DNA of 10,288 nucleotides from positions 1-10,288 of the forward strand of contig CANCQD010000086.1 in NCBI GenBank assembly GCA_947380285.1. The letters run 5' to 3'. Positions 1-6,243 of this stretch are shown here, one piece after another. The notes beneath the pieces are model-generated. The model did not search any database, was not told the origin of the DNA, and saw nothing but the letters and a program-made list of their open reading frames with translations. Position 1 is the stretch's first letter. Every line of letters begins with the position of its first letter. The stretch comes from Burkholderiaceae bacterium. GTDB lineage: Bacteria; Pseudomonadota; Gammaproteobacteria; Burkholderiales; Burkholderiaceae. A program made the translations under genes and the position numbers.

Positions 1-384
1 AATGGTATTCAGTTTGACTGCATCGCAGTTGTGCGTATTGGTATAGCAAAGGCCCGATTTGAGGCTAAGGTTGATTTAACAAATGTGCAAAGCCCTGATA
101 GCTTCAACTTGGGTGGCGAGGGTCGGGGCCCCCTAGGTATGGCCCTTGGAATGGGTCAAGTCAGCCTGATTAAAGATGGCGGCATGACTGTGCTGAAGTA
201 TGACTACCAAGCACAAGTATCGGGAAAGCTTGCGTCAATTGGAAGTAGGTTATTGGAGGGTGCTATTCGATTGGTATTAGATCAGCTATTTAGAGCCCTT
301 GCAAAAGAGGCTGGAGCAAAACAAGAGGGCATTTTTAAAGCTCTGATTGGCAGACTATTTACTTTATTGGGAGCAAGCAAATGA
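1..384 (+). CDS. CoxG-type SRPBCC protein or domain, 3' part only
   Basis: The frame is open from the first base, so the 5' end lies outside the window and 127 residues are visible. The GTG at 31 is inside the domain and is not the start. The pattern resembles the second half of CoxG (carbon monoxide dehydrogenase subunit G, SRPBCC fold): an IG-x-A-K-A-R-F-E-A-K-V strand near residues 13-24, a Gly-rich GEGRGPLG turn, a YDYQAQVSGKLA strand, then a C-terminal helix rich in Leu and Ala. CoxG-like proteins accompany molybdenum hydroxylases and are linked to their maturation or membrane attachment. The stop overlaps the next ATG (ATGA), so it is translationally coupled to the FAD subunit gene. It may be a separate gene of about 150-200 codons, or the C-terminal domain of the molybdenum large subunit (HmfA). 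The window cannot decide. Family call firm; gene boundary unknown. Confidence 0.8.
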   Translation, partial: NGIQFDCIAVVRIGIAKARFEAKVDLTNVQSPDSFNLGGEGRGPLGMALGMGQVSLIKDGGMTVLKYDYQAQVSGKLASIGSRLLEGAIRLVLDQLFRALAKEAGAKQEGIFKALIGRLFTLLGASK

Positions 385-1220
385 AATCTGCTCCTTTCGT
401 GATGCACCAAGCTGGCTCTAAGGAAAATGTTTTGGAGTTGTTGGATAAGTATGGCGAAGATGCCCGCATTATTGCCGGAGGGCAAACCCTTATTCCTGTC
501 TTGGCAATGCGGGTGGCTAGTCCTGATCACTTAATTGATATTAACAAGGTTGAAGAGCTTAAAAGCTTCAGTGTATCGGGCCATGCGCTTCGGGTTGGGG
601 CAGGCGTAAGGCAGTCTGATTTAGAGCATTGGAGTGAGCTTGGTAAAACCCAGCCACTTTTAAGCATGATGTTTCCATGGATAGCTCACGCCCCCATTCG
701 AAATCGTGGAACTGTATGTGGGTCGATTGCACATGCTGATCCTAGTGCCGAGCTGGTTCTTGGATTATCGGTACTAGAGGGTTCTGTCTCTCTCGTAAGT
801 AAAAAGAAGAAGCGAGTTGTTCATGCCAAAGACTTTTTCCTGGGAGCCCTTCAAACCAGTCGACAGCCAACAGAATTCATTGAGTTTGTCGAGTTTCCTA
901 TTCGTGGGCCAAATGCTGGTTTTGGGTTTGCTGAATATGGTTATCGCCACGGAGACTTTGCAGTAGTAGCCGTAGCAGTCATTAAAGAAGATGACCGCTG
1001 GACTATAGGATTTGGTGGCATTGATGATGTTGTGAGGGTTTATAAATGCGTTGCAAGTTCCCTGGATGAGGCCCATCAATTCATTGATGATTTAGCGGCC
1101 AAAACTGAGGTGAGGGAGGATCCCACGGCAACCTCAGGATTACGTAGACATTTGATGCGCTCACTTGGAATGCGCGCGTGTCAACAAGCCATAGATTTTA
1201 AAAGTGAAGAAATGAGATGA
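381..1220 (+). CDS. hmfB: FAD-binding subunit of a xanthine-dehydrogenase-family molybdenum hydroxylase (2-furoyl-CoA dehydrogenase HmfB-like)
   Basis: This 279-residue protein is the medium (CoxM-type) subunit that passes electrons from the 2Fe-2S clusters to FAD in a cytoplasmic molybdenum hydroxylase. The FAD-binding motif AGGQT lies at residues 32-36, followed by IP and an LIDI segment near 51-54. The second FAD motif is GTVCGSIAHADPSAE (110-124), with Cys where many relatives have Gly. RHGDFAVV (189-196) and a C-terminal DPTAT...LRRHL segment match the CO_deh_flav_C domain. Length is normal for CoxM, without the 4Fe-4S insertion known from 4-hydroxybenzoyl-CoA reductase HcrB. The ATG overlaps the previous stop and has GGGAG seven bases upstream. 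The 3' end overlaps the next gene as ATGA. The hmfB name rests on gene order; the family is certain. Confidence 0.85.
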   Translation: MKSAPFVMHQAGSKENVLELLDKYGEDARIIAGGQTLIPVLAMRVASPDHLIDINKVEELKSFSVSGHALRVGAGVRQSDLEHWSELGKTQPLLSMMFPWIAHAPIRNRGTVCGSIAHADPSAELVLGLSVLEGSVSLVSKKKKRVVHAKDFFLGALQTSRQPTEFIEFVEFPIRGPNAGFGFAEYGYRHGDFAVVAVAVIKEDDRWTIGFGGIDDVVRVYKCVASSLDEAHQFIDDLAAKTEVREDPTATSGLRRHLMRSLGMRACQQAIDFKSEEMR

Positions 1221-1711
1221 AGAGCCACTTGGTAAAACTGAATTTAAATGGGGTAGAGCGTGAAGGTTCCTGTGAATCACGCACAACATTGTTAGATTTT
1301 ATTCGCCATGATTTGGGATCAACGGGTACTCATGCAGGTTGTGAGCATGGTGTATGTGGCGCATGTACGGTTGAGGTTGATGGACAAATCGTACGTTCTT
1401 GCCTCATGTTTGCATGCCAGGCTGATGGCACCATAGTAAAAACTGTAGAGGGTCTTGCAAAGTCAGGGGAGATGTCTGATTTGCAAAATGCCTTTAAGAA
1501 ACACCATGCTTTGCAATGTGGATTTTGCACCTCTGGATTTTTGCTGTCGGCAGAGGATTTGCTCAAAAAGAATCCTTATCCAACGGAGTTAGAGGTACGA
1601 GAAGGTTTGTCAGGAAATTTATGTCGCTGTACAGGATACGTTGGAATTATCGAGGCGGTTTTAGAGGTTGCCGCATCCAGAGTGCACAAAAATGGAGGGG
1701 AGCATGCTTGA
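1217..1711 (+). CDS. hmfC: 2Fe-2S subunit of a molybdenum hydroxylase (2-furoyl-CoA dehydrogenase HmfC-like)
   Basis: This 164-residue small (CoxS/XdhC-type) subunit carries two [2Fe-2S] clusters that relay electrons from the molybdopterin centre to FAD. The plant-ferredoxin-like domain has Cys42, Cys47, Cys50 and Cys62 in the pattern C-x4-C-x2-C-x11-C. The helical domain has CGFC (Cys101, Cys104) and LCRCTGY (Cys136, Cys138). All eight ligands are present, so it should be functional. Gln100 just before CGFC is the residue that contacts the molybdenum cofactor side in this family. Length is typical. The start overlaps the upstream stop (ATGA) and has only a weak ribosome-binding site, suggesting translational coupling. 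The end overlaps the ligase gene by eight bases. The FAD, 2Fe-2S and CoxG components sit together here; the molybdenum subunit is expected just outside the window. The hmfC symbol follows from synteny. Confidence 0.88.
   Translation: MKSHLVKLNLNGVEREGSCESRTTLLDFIRHDLGSTGTHAGCEHGVCGACTVEVDGQIVRSCLMFACQADGTIVKTVEGLAKSGEMSDLQNAFKKHHALQCGFCTSGFLLSAEDLLKKNPYPTELEVREGLSGNLCRCTGYVGIIEAVLEVAASRVHKNGGEHA
1694..1700 (+). promoter_or_regulatory. Shine-Dalgarno site setting the ligase start
   Basis: GGAGGGG lies inside the last codons of the 2Fe-2S subunit gene, and its GGAGG core ends five bases before the ATG at 1704. This favours 1704 as the ligase start over the in-frame ATG at 1668, which lacks such a site and would overlap the upstream gene by 44 bases. 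Confidence 0.7.
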
Positions 1712-3239
1712 TTTAGGCCGAACTTTTTTGCAGGCTGTTGAGCGTGAGCCTAATAGGCTAGCGATTGTAGATGGAGGCAGGCGCCATACGTATGCTGAGT
1801 GGGCACTCCATATTGGCGCTATTCAACAGTTTTTTCATAAGCAAGGCCTAAAACGTGGCGATCATATTTTGACTATTTTGCAAAATCGATATGAGGCGGC
1901 AACAATTCATTGGGCATGCCAGATGGCAGGCATAGCTATTGTCCCTTTAAATTGGCGTTCTAAGCCAGATGAAATTGATTATTGTGCGCAAAATGCTGAT
2001 GTGAAATTAGCATTTGTTGAGGAGATCTCACTTAACAACTACCTTGAATCCGAAACAAGTAACTCTATCTCTGTGATTCTTTGCATGGAGAAAGCGGCCT
2101 TAGATGGATATACCTATTTTGATCAGTTAATTCAGGATGGATTCCAGCCTGAGGCATGCGGCCATGTTGAGGATATATCTGTCATGCTTTTTACTTCCGG
2201 CACTACAGGGAAACCAAAAGGGGTCCCAAGAAAGCAGCGAGCAGAACGCGCGGCAGGAATTGCACACGTTGCGCAAAATCAGTATGCAATGGGTGAGGTA
2301 ACTTTAGGGGTAATGCCGCTCTATCACACCATGGGCGCGAGAACGCTGTTGTCTCTATGTATTGTGAATGGAACCTATGTCGCAGTACCTCGATGGGATG
2401 TGAATAAGGCGATAGAAGCAATTGAGAGTGAGGCCGTAACCCATCTTTATTTGGTTCCAACGCTGTATCACGACATGATTCAGTCAAGTAATTTTAATTC
2501 TGATCGAGTCAAGACTGTTAAGAAGCTTGGGTTTGCTGGAGCCCCTATGCATGACGCTTTATTGCTTAAGTTAAACGAAGCCTTCTCCCCTGAATTATTT
2601 GTAAATCATTATGGTTCAAGTGAGATCTACACATACACCATCAATCAGAATGCAGCATTAAAGCCAGGCTGCGCTGGAAAGGCTGGTATCAATGCGCGTA
2701 TTAGAGTGGTGCAACTGGATCAAGGTTCCGTGCAAACATCACCAAGTCAAGTAGCAGCTTCTCATGAAGAGGGGCAGATCATTTGCGATCTCTCGGGTGA
2801 TGAGGCATTTGAGGGCTATTGGAAGCGACCTGATGCTGATCAAAAGTCCATTCGTGATGGATGGTATTTCACAGGGGATACGGGCTACTTTGACGAGTCT
2901 GGTGACTTATTTGTTACTGGTAGGGTCGATGACATGATTATTTCTGGGGGAGAAAATATTTCCCCCGTTGAAATTGAATCTATTTTGTCTTTGCATCCTT
3001 CTGTGAGTGAAGTGGCCGTTGCAGGATTAAAAGATGATCGCCTTGGGCAAAAAGTAGTTGCCTTCATTAGAGCTTCGGGGAATGTAGATTCTGATGTCTT
3101 AGATGAATATTGCCGAGGATCCGATTTGATTAACTTTAAACGCCCTCGAGAGTATGTATTTGTTAAAGAAATTCCCAAGTCGCCAGTGGGGAAGGTATTG
3201 CGACGCATGTTAGTTGCCGGCGAATACGAAAGAGCTTAA
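1704..3239 (+). CDS. hmfD: AMP-forming acyl-CoA ligase (2-furoyl-CoA synthetase HmfD-like)
   Basis: This 511-residue member of the ANL (adenylate-forming) superfamily activates a carboxylic acid with ATP and CoA. In the furoate pathway the reaction would be 2-furoate to 2-furoyl-CoA. Visible core motifs: the ATP-grasping loop TSGTTGKPKG (residues 164-173), MPLYHTMG (204-211), YGSSE (303-307), YFTGD (388-392), the hinge and C-terminal domain entry GRVDDMIISGGENISP (406-421), and KSPVGK with the catalytic Lys497. Every core motif is intact, so an active enzyme is expected. The start at 1704 was chosen because of the strong ribosome-binding site and because the protein then begins with the usual short helix. 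It follows the 2Fe-2S gene with an eight-base overlap and precedes the crotonase gene by 22 bases, the order of hmfC-D-E. Motifs do not fix the substrate: benzoate- or cyclohexanecarboxylate-type acids remain possible. Confidence 0.85.
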   Translation: MLDLGRTFLQAVEREPNRLAIVDGGRRHTYAEWALHIGAIQQFFHKQGLKRGDHILTILQNRYEAATIHWACQMAGIAIVPLNWRSKPDEIDYCAQNADVKLAFVEEISLNNYLESETSNSISVILCMEKAALDGYTYFDQLIQDGFQPEACGHVEDISVMLFTSGTTGKPKGVPRKQRAERAAGIAHVAQNQYAMGEVTLGVMPLYHTMGARTLLSLCIVNGTYVAVPRWDVNKAIEAIESEAVTHLYLVPTLYHDMIQSSNFNSDRVKTVKKLGFAGAPMHDALLLKLNEAFSPELFVNHYGSSEIYTYTINQNAALKPGCAGKAGINARIRVVQLDQGSVQTSPSQVAASHEEGQIICDLSGDEAFEGYWKRPDADQKSIRDGWYFTGDTGYFDESGDLFVTGRVDDMIISGGENISPVEIESILSLHPSVSEVAVAGLKDDRLGQKVVAFIRASGNVDSDVLDEYCRGSDLINFKRPREYVFVKEIPKSPVGKVLRRMLVAGEYERA

Positions 3240-3261
3240 TTTTTTTTACCAGAAAGACCTT

Positions 3262-4071
3262 ATGACTACTATTTTGAAGCATCCCTTTTGCAATATCCTC
3301 GATAACCTTGATGGTTTTTATGTGGAAATAGATGAAGCCCATCAAAGGGCTGACATTGTTTTAAAGAGACCTCCATTCAATGTCATACAAATGCCTCAGC
3401 GTGATCAATTAAGAGCTGCATTTGAAGCTTTAGACGCTGATGATCGTGTTCGGATTATCGTATTAAGGGCGGAAGGTGAGCATTTTTCCAGCGGTGGAGA
3501 TATTAAAGGCTTCTTGGAGGCAACGCCAGAACACGTGTCTAAACTTGCTTGGAATATTGCAGCGCCTACACGTTGTACTAAGCCCGTCATAGCTGCAAAT
3601 CATGGCTACTGCTTCGGGGTGGGCTTTGAAATTTCTTTAGCGTGCGATTTTCGTATCGCCGCTGAATCAACTTTATATGCCTTGCCAGAGCAAAAGTTAG
3701 GTCAAATCCCTGGTTCAGGTGGATCAGCGCGACTACAAAAAATGGTAGGAATCACCAGAACCAAGGATATTGTGATGCGCTCCCGACGCATTAAGGGTCA
3801 GCAAGCATACGAATGGGGCGTTGCAACCGAATGCGTTCCAGACTCAGAGCTTGCTAGTGCCATATCTAAGTTGGTGGATGAGCTCCGTGCATTCTCGCCA
3901 ATGGCCCAAAGAACTGCCAAAAAGATGCTTAATGAAACAGAGGACTGTTTATTAACTACAGCAATTGAGGTTGAGGGGCACTGCTATAGCCGTTTGCGTA
4001 ATTCTGAGGATTTTAAAGAAGGGGTTGAGGCATTCCATGGAAAGCGCCAACCCAATTTTGTTGGCCGTTAA
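3262..4071 (+). CDS. hmfE: Crotonase-fold enzyme (enoyl-CoA hydratase/isomerase family; 2-oxoglutaroyl-CoA hydrolase HmfE-like)
   Basis: This 269-residue protein has the crotonase fold. The oxyanion-hole region HFSSGGDIKGF lies at residues 74-84, and a second segment, NHGYCFGVGFEISLACDFRIA, spans 113-133. Glu123 and Glu143 (in LPEQKLG) align with the two catalytic glutamates of enoyl-CoA hydratase, and GSGGSARL (151-158) follows as usual. In the furoate pathway the matching enzyme, HmfE, is assigned as 2-oxoglutaroyl-CoA hydrolase, giving 2-oxoglutarate and CoA. A hydratase acting on the hydroxylated furoyl-CoA is the alternative. The ATG at 3262 is preferred over the in-frame ATG at 3214, which would run back into the ligase gene. 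It has an AGAAAGA-type weak ribosome-binding site. The N-terminal 25 residues before the first strand are slightly long for the family. Fold certain; hmfE role inferred from position. Confidence 0.8.
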   Translation: MTTILKHPFCNILDNLDGFYVEIDEAHQRADIVLKRPPFNVIQMPQRDQLRAAFEALDADDRVRIIVLRAEGEHFSSGGDIKGFLEATPEHVSKLAWNIAAPTRCTKPVIAANHGYCFGVGFEISLACDFRIAAESTLYALPEQKLGQIPGSGGSARLQKMVGITRTKDIVMRSRRIKGQQAYEWGVATECVPDSELASAISKLVDELRAFSPMAQRTAKKMLNETEDCLLTTAIEVEGHCYSRLRNSEDFKEGVEAFHGKRQPNFVGR

Positions 4072-4077
4072 TTTTTT

Positions 4078-4085
4078 AAAGGAGA
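4078..4085 (+). promoter_or_regulatory. Shine-Dalgarno site for the importer binding-protein gene
   Basis: AAAGGAGA lies just after the crotonase stop, with GGAG ending nine bases before the GTG at 4094. It selects this GTG as the start. The longer in-frame ATG at 3965 lies inside the crotonase gene and would put a non-signal extension ahead of a clear signal peptide. Confidence 0.7.
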
Positions 4086-4093
4086 CGTACATC

Positions 4094-5275
4094 GTGAATA
4101 AGAAATTTCAAACAAAGAAAATCGCTCTAGCTGTTGCTTTAAGTTTTGGTGCTTCGTTGGTTTTGGCACAATCAGGTCCAATTAAGATTGGTGTGGTGAC
4201 GCCTTTATCTGGCACTTACACGCCAATTGGTGAGCAAGTAAAAATGGGTTTAGATCTAGCGGCAAAGGAAATTAATGCAGCAGGCGGTATTAATGGACGA
4301 AAAATCGATTTAATTTATGAGGATGAAGAGGCAAACCCAGCGGTTGCTACTCAAAAGGCTGAGAAGTTATTTCAGGTAGAAAAGGTAGACTTTTTAACTG
4401 GAACGGTTAATTCAGGCTCAACCTTGGCTGTTGGCCAACTAGCCGAGAGAAACAATAAGCTAATAGCAACAACGGTTTCATTTGCTGATTCAATTACAGC
4501 CGATAAATGCTCGCCGAACGTATTCCGCGTAAACGCTCGCGCTGGTATGCAGTCTGCTGCATTGGCAGCATGGGTAGATAAAGAAATTCCTAAGGCTAAT
4601 ATTTTCTTTATTGGCCCTGACTATGAGATGGGGCGTAGTACGGTCTCAGCTTTTAAGAAGGCATCTACAGAAAAAGGCGCTAAGGATGTTGGCGAGGTTT
4701 TTGCACCGCTCGACAACAAAGATTATTCACCATATTTTGGCCAAGTAAGAGCTGCCAAACCTAATGTTATTTATACCTCTGTGGCTGGTAATGACACAGT
4801 GCGCTTATTCACTCAAATGGATGAGTATGGCGTTAATAAAGGCGTAACGATTGTTGGGGCCTCCGGTACCGTCACGTCTCAAAATATGGGTGCAATAGGA
4901 AAATCTGCAAATGGATTTGTTACGGGTGTTGGTTACTCGCCTAAATTGGATAACCCGGCTAATAAAAAGTTTGTAGCTGATTTCCAAAAGGCCTACAACA
5001 AGCTTCCAGATCTCTATGGCGCTGATTCCTATGGCCTCTTATATTTCTATAAGGCCGCGGTTGAGAAAGCGAAGTCTACAGAAACAGATAAAGTTCGCAA
5101 TGCCATGAATGATTTAAGCTGGCAAACCCCGCAGGGCACTAAGAAGATGCGTGCTGGCGATCACCAGGCTATGCAAGATATGTTTGCAGTTCGAGTAGAG
5201 AACGGCGAGTTCAATATTGTTGGAAGAGTGCCTTCTGATCAGGCAATTGGCCCTGATACATGTACTCGTTTTTAA
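4094..5275 (+). CDS. Periplasmic binding protein of a branched-chain-amino-acid-type (HAAT) ABC importer
   Basis: This 393-residue LivJ/LivK-like protein (peripla_BP_6, type I fold) would capture the ligand in the periplasm and deliver it to the LivHM-type permeases encoded next. A Sec signal peptide is clear: basic NKKFQTKK, a hydrophobic core to about residue 22, and cleavage after Ala25 (VLA|QSG). The mature start IKIGVVTPLSG (30-40) and GLDLAAKEINAAGGINGRKI (52-70) are hallmark segments of the family. The mature protein has only two cysteines, Cys139 and Cys390, which could form a disulfide tying the C-terminus down. The start is GTG, chosen from the ribosome-binding site and signal peptide. 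It lies 22 bases after the crotonase gene. HAAT binding proteins within aromatic-acid clusters often bind aromatic carboxylates, so a furan or aromatic acid is more likely than leucine. This is inference from context. Confidence 0.88.
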   Translation: MNKKFQTKKIALAVALSFGASLVLAQSGPIKIGVVTPLSGTYTPIGEQVKMGLDLAAKEINAAGGINGRKIDLIYEDEEANPAVATQKAEKLFQVEKVDFLTGTVNSGSTLAVGQLAERNNKLIATTVSFADSITADKCSPNVFRVNARAGMQSAALAAWVDKEIPKANIFFIGPDYEMGRSTVSAFKKASTEKGAKDVGEVFAPLDNKDYSPYFGQVRAAKPNVIYTSVAGNDTVRLFTQMDEYGVNKGVTIVGASGTVTSQNMGAIGKSANGFVTGVGYSPKLDNPANKKFVADFQKAYNKLPDLYGADSYGLLYFYKAAVEKAKSTETDKVRNAMNDLSWQTPQGTKKMRAGDHQAMQDMFAVRVENGEFNIVGRVPSDQAIGPDTCTRF

Positions 5276-5290
5276 TTAATGAGTAAATTA

Positions 5291-5324
5291 CTCCACATCC
5301 ACCCTATGCGGGTGTGGAGTTTTT
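5291..5324 (+). terminator. Hairpin plus T-run between binding-protein and permease genes (intrinsic terminator or attenuator)
   Basis: CTCCACA (5291-5297) can pair with TGTGGAG (5313-5319), and CCC (5302-5304) with GGG (5310-5312), leaving a four-base bulge on the 5' arm and a TATGC loop. An alternative register pairs CACCC with GGGTG plus CTCCA with TGGAG. Either way there are ten pairs, followed at once by TTTTT (5320-5324). It lies 15 bases after the binding-protein stop. Partial termination here would let the binding protein be made in excess over the permeases, as in many ABC importer operons. Confidence 0.7.
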
Positions 5325-5327
5325 GGC

Positions 5328-5342
5328 TTGTGAATTTCACAA
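5328..5342. repeat. Short perfect palindrome ahead of livH (possible operator)
   Basis: TTGTGAA (5328-5334) and TTCACAA (5336-5342) form a perfect 7-base inverted repeat around a single T. Its end overlaps AAAAGGA (5341-5347), the likely ribosome-binding site of livH. It resembles a half-site pair for a small dimeric repressor but is too tightly spaced for a CRP site (TGTGA-N6-TCACA). As RNA it could form a weak 5-pair hairpin touching the ribosome-binding site. Function unproven. Confidence 0.35.
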
Positions 5343-5358
5343 AAGGATTGGGTTTTCA

Positions 5359-6243
5359 ATGCTAGAGAGCTTGCAATATATTTATGCGCCGCAGATAGTC
5401 AATGGGCTTTCAATTGGCGTTGCTGTGGTCCTCATGGCTTTGGGGCTGACTATTATTTTTGGCTTGCTAGACGTAATTAATATGTCGCATGGCGAATTCT
5501 ACGCAGCTGGAGCGTTCATTAGCGTGAGTCTGATGGCAATGGGCGTTTCATTCTGGTTATGTCTATTGTTAGTTCCCTTGTTATTGATTCCAATTGGTTT
5601 TGCAATGGAAAGGCTTTTGATTCAAAAAGTATTTCACTATAAAGACCGACATATTTTGACTCTGCTGCTGACTTTTGGCGTTGCGATGGTTTTGGAAGAT
5701 GGTTACAAGATTATTTGGGGTGCAAATCCAATTAAGCCTAGCGCTCCAATCTCGGGCGCCAGCGAGTTATTAGGAGTGATGTTCCCAAATTACCGACTAT
5801 TTCTGATGGGGTTTGGTGCCTTAATTATTTTCTCTGTATGGGCGTTGATTTATAAAACTCAGCTGGGAGCAATTGTGAGGGCTTCAGCATATGACAAAGA
5901 TATGAGCTCTTCACTGGGAATACCGGTGAAGCGAGTTTATGCACTAACTTTTGCATTCGGTGTTGCTTTGGCTGGCATAGCAGGAGTCTTACTTGCTCCA
6001 ATCTATTCGGTTTTCCCCACCATGGGACGAGATTTTATTTTGATGGCTTTTAGTGTTGTCATTGTTGGTGGTCTTGGAAGCATTAAGGGTGCAGTCATTG
6101 CCGGAATCTTATTGACGCAATTACAGTCAATATCTTCTTTATTTATTTCGCCGGTTTGGTCAGATCCTCTGGTATTTACGGTAATGGTTTTGGTGTTGAT
6201 GTTTAAGCCAACGGGTTTGTATGGGGGCATGAAAAATGCATAA
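5359..6243 (+). CDS. livH: LivH-type ABC importer permease
   Basis: This 294-residue integral inner-membrane protein is one half of the translocation channel of a HAAT importer, pairing with the LivM-type protein encoded next. It has about eight hydrophobic segments. The family signature after the first segment (LGLTIIFGLLDVINMSHGEF, about residues 28-47) is clear. A cytoplasmic coupling loop of the kind that docks on the ATPase (RASAYDKDMSSSLGIPVKR) is seen about two-thirds along, and the late VIVGGLGSIKGAVIAG segment is typical. The ATG at 5359 is chosen because it lies after the terminator, has AAAAGGA about eleven bases upstream, and gives the usual short N-terminus; the in-frame ATG at 5314 is inside the hairpin. 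It overlaps livM by eight bases. Family certain; substrate unknown. Confidence 0.88.
   Translation: MLESLQYIYAPQIVNGLSIGVAVVLMALGLTIIFGLLDVINMSHGEFYAAGAFISVSLMAMGVSFWLCLLLVPLLLIPIGFAMERLLIQKVFHYKDRHILTLLLTFGVAMVLEDGYKIIWGANPIKPSAPISGASELLGVMFPNYRLFLMGFGALIIFSVWALIYKTQLGAIVRASAYDKDMSSSLGIPVKRVYALTFAFGVALAGIAGVLLAPIYSVFPTMGRDFILMAFSVVIVGGLGSIKGAVIAGILLTQLQSISSLFISPVWSDPLVFTVMVLVLMFKPTGLYGGMKNA

Noticed and set aside
1516..1716. Small + strand open frame of 66 codons inside the 2Fe-2S subunit gene
   Set aside because: It is an out-of-frame shadow of the cysteine-rich coding region, and its translation shows no family features or ribosome-binding site.
3240..3247. Run of eight T after the ligase stop as a terminator
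   Set aside because: No stable hairpin precedes it; the GCCGGC nearby is only a six-base palindrome without a loop.
3965..4093. N-terminal extension of the importer binding protein back to an ATG at 3965
   Set aside because: It would overlap the crotonase gene by over 100 bases and bury a good signal peptide. GTG 4094 has a strong Shine-Dalgarno site.
5328..5342. CRP binding site reading of TGTGAATTTCACA
   Set aside because: The half-sites are separated by three bases, whereas CRP sites need six. Kept only as an unassigned palindrome.
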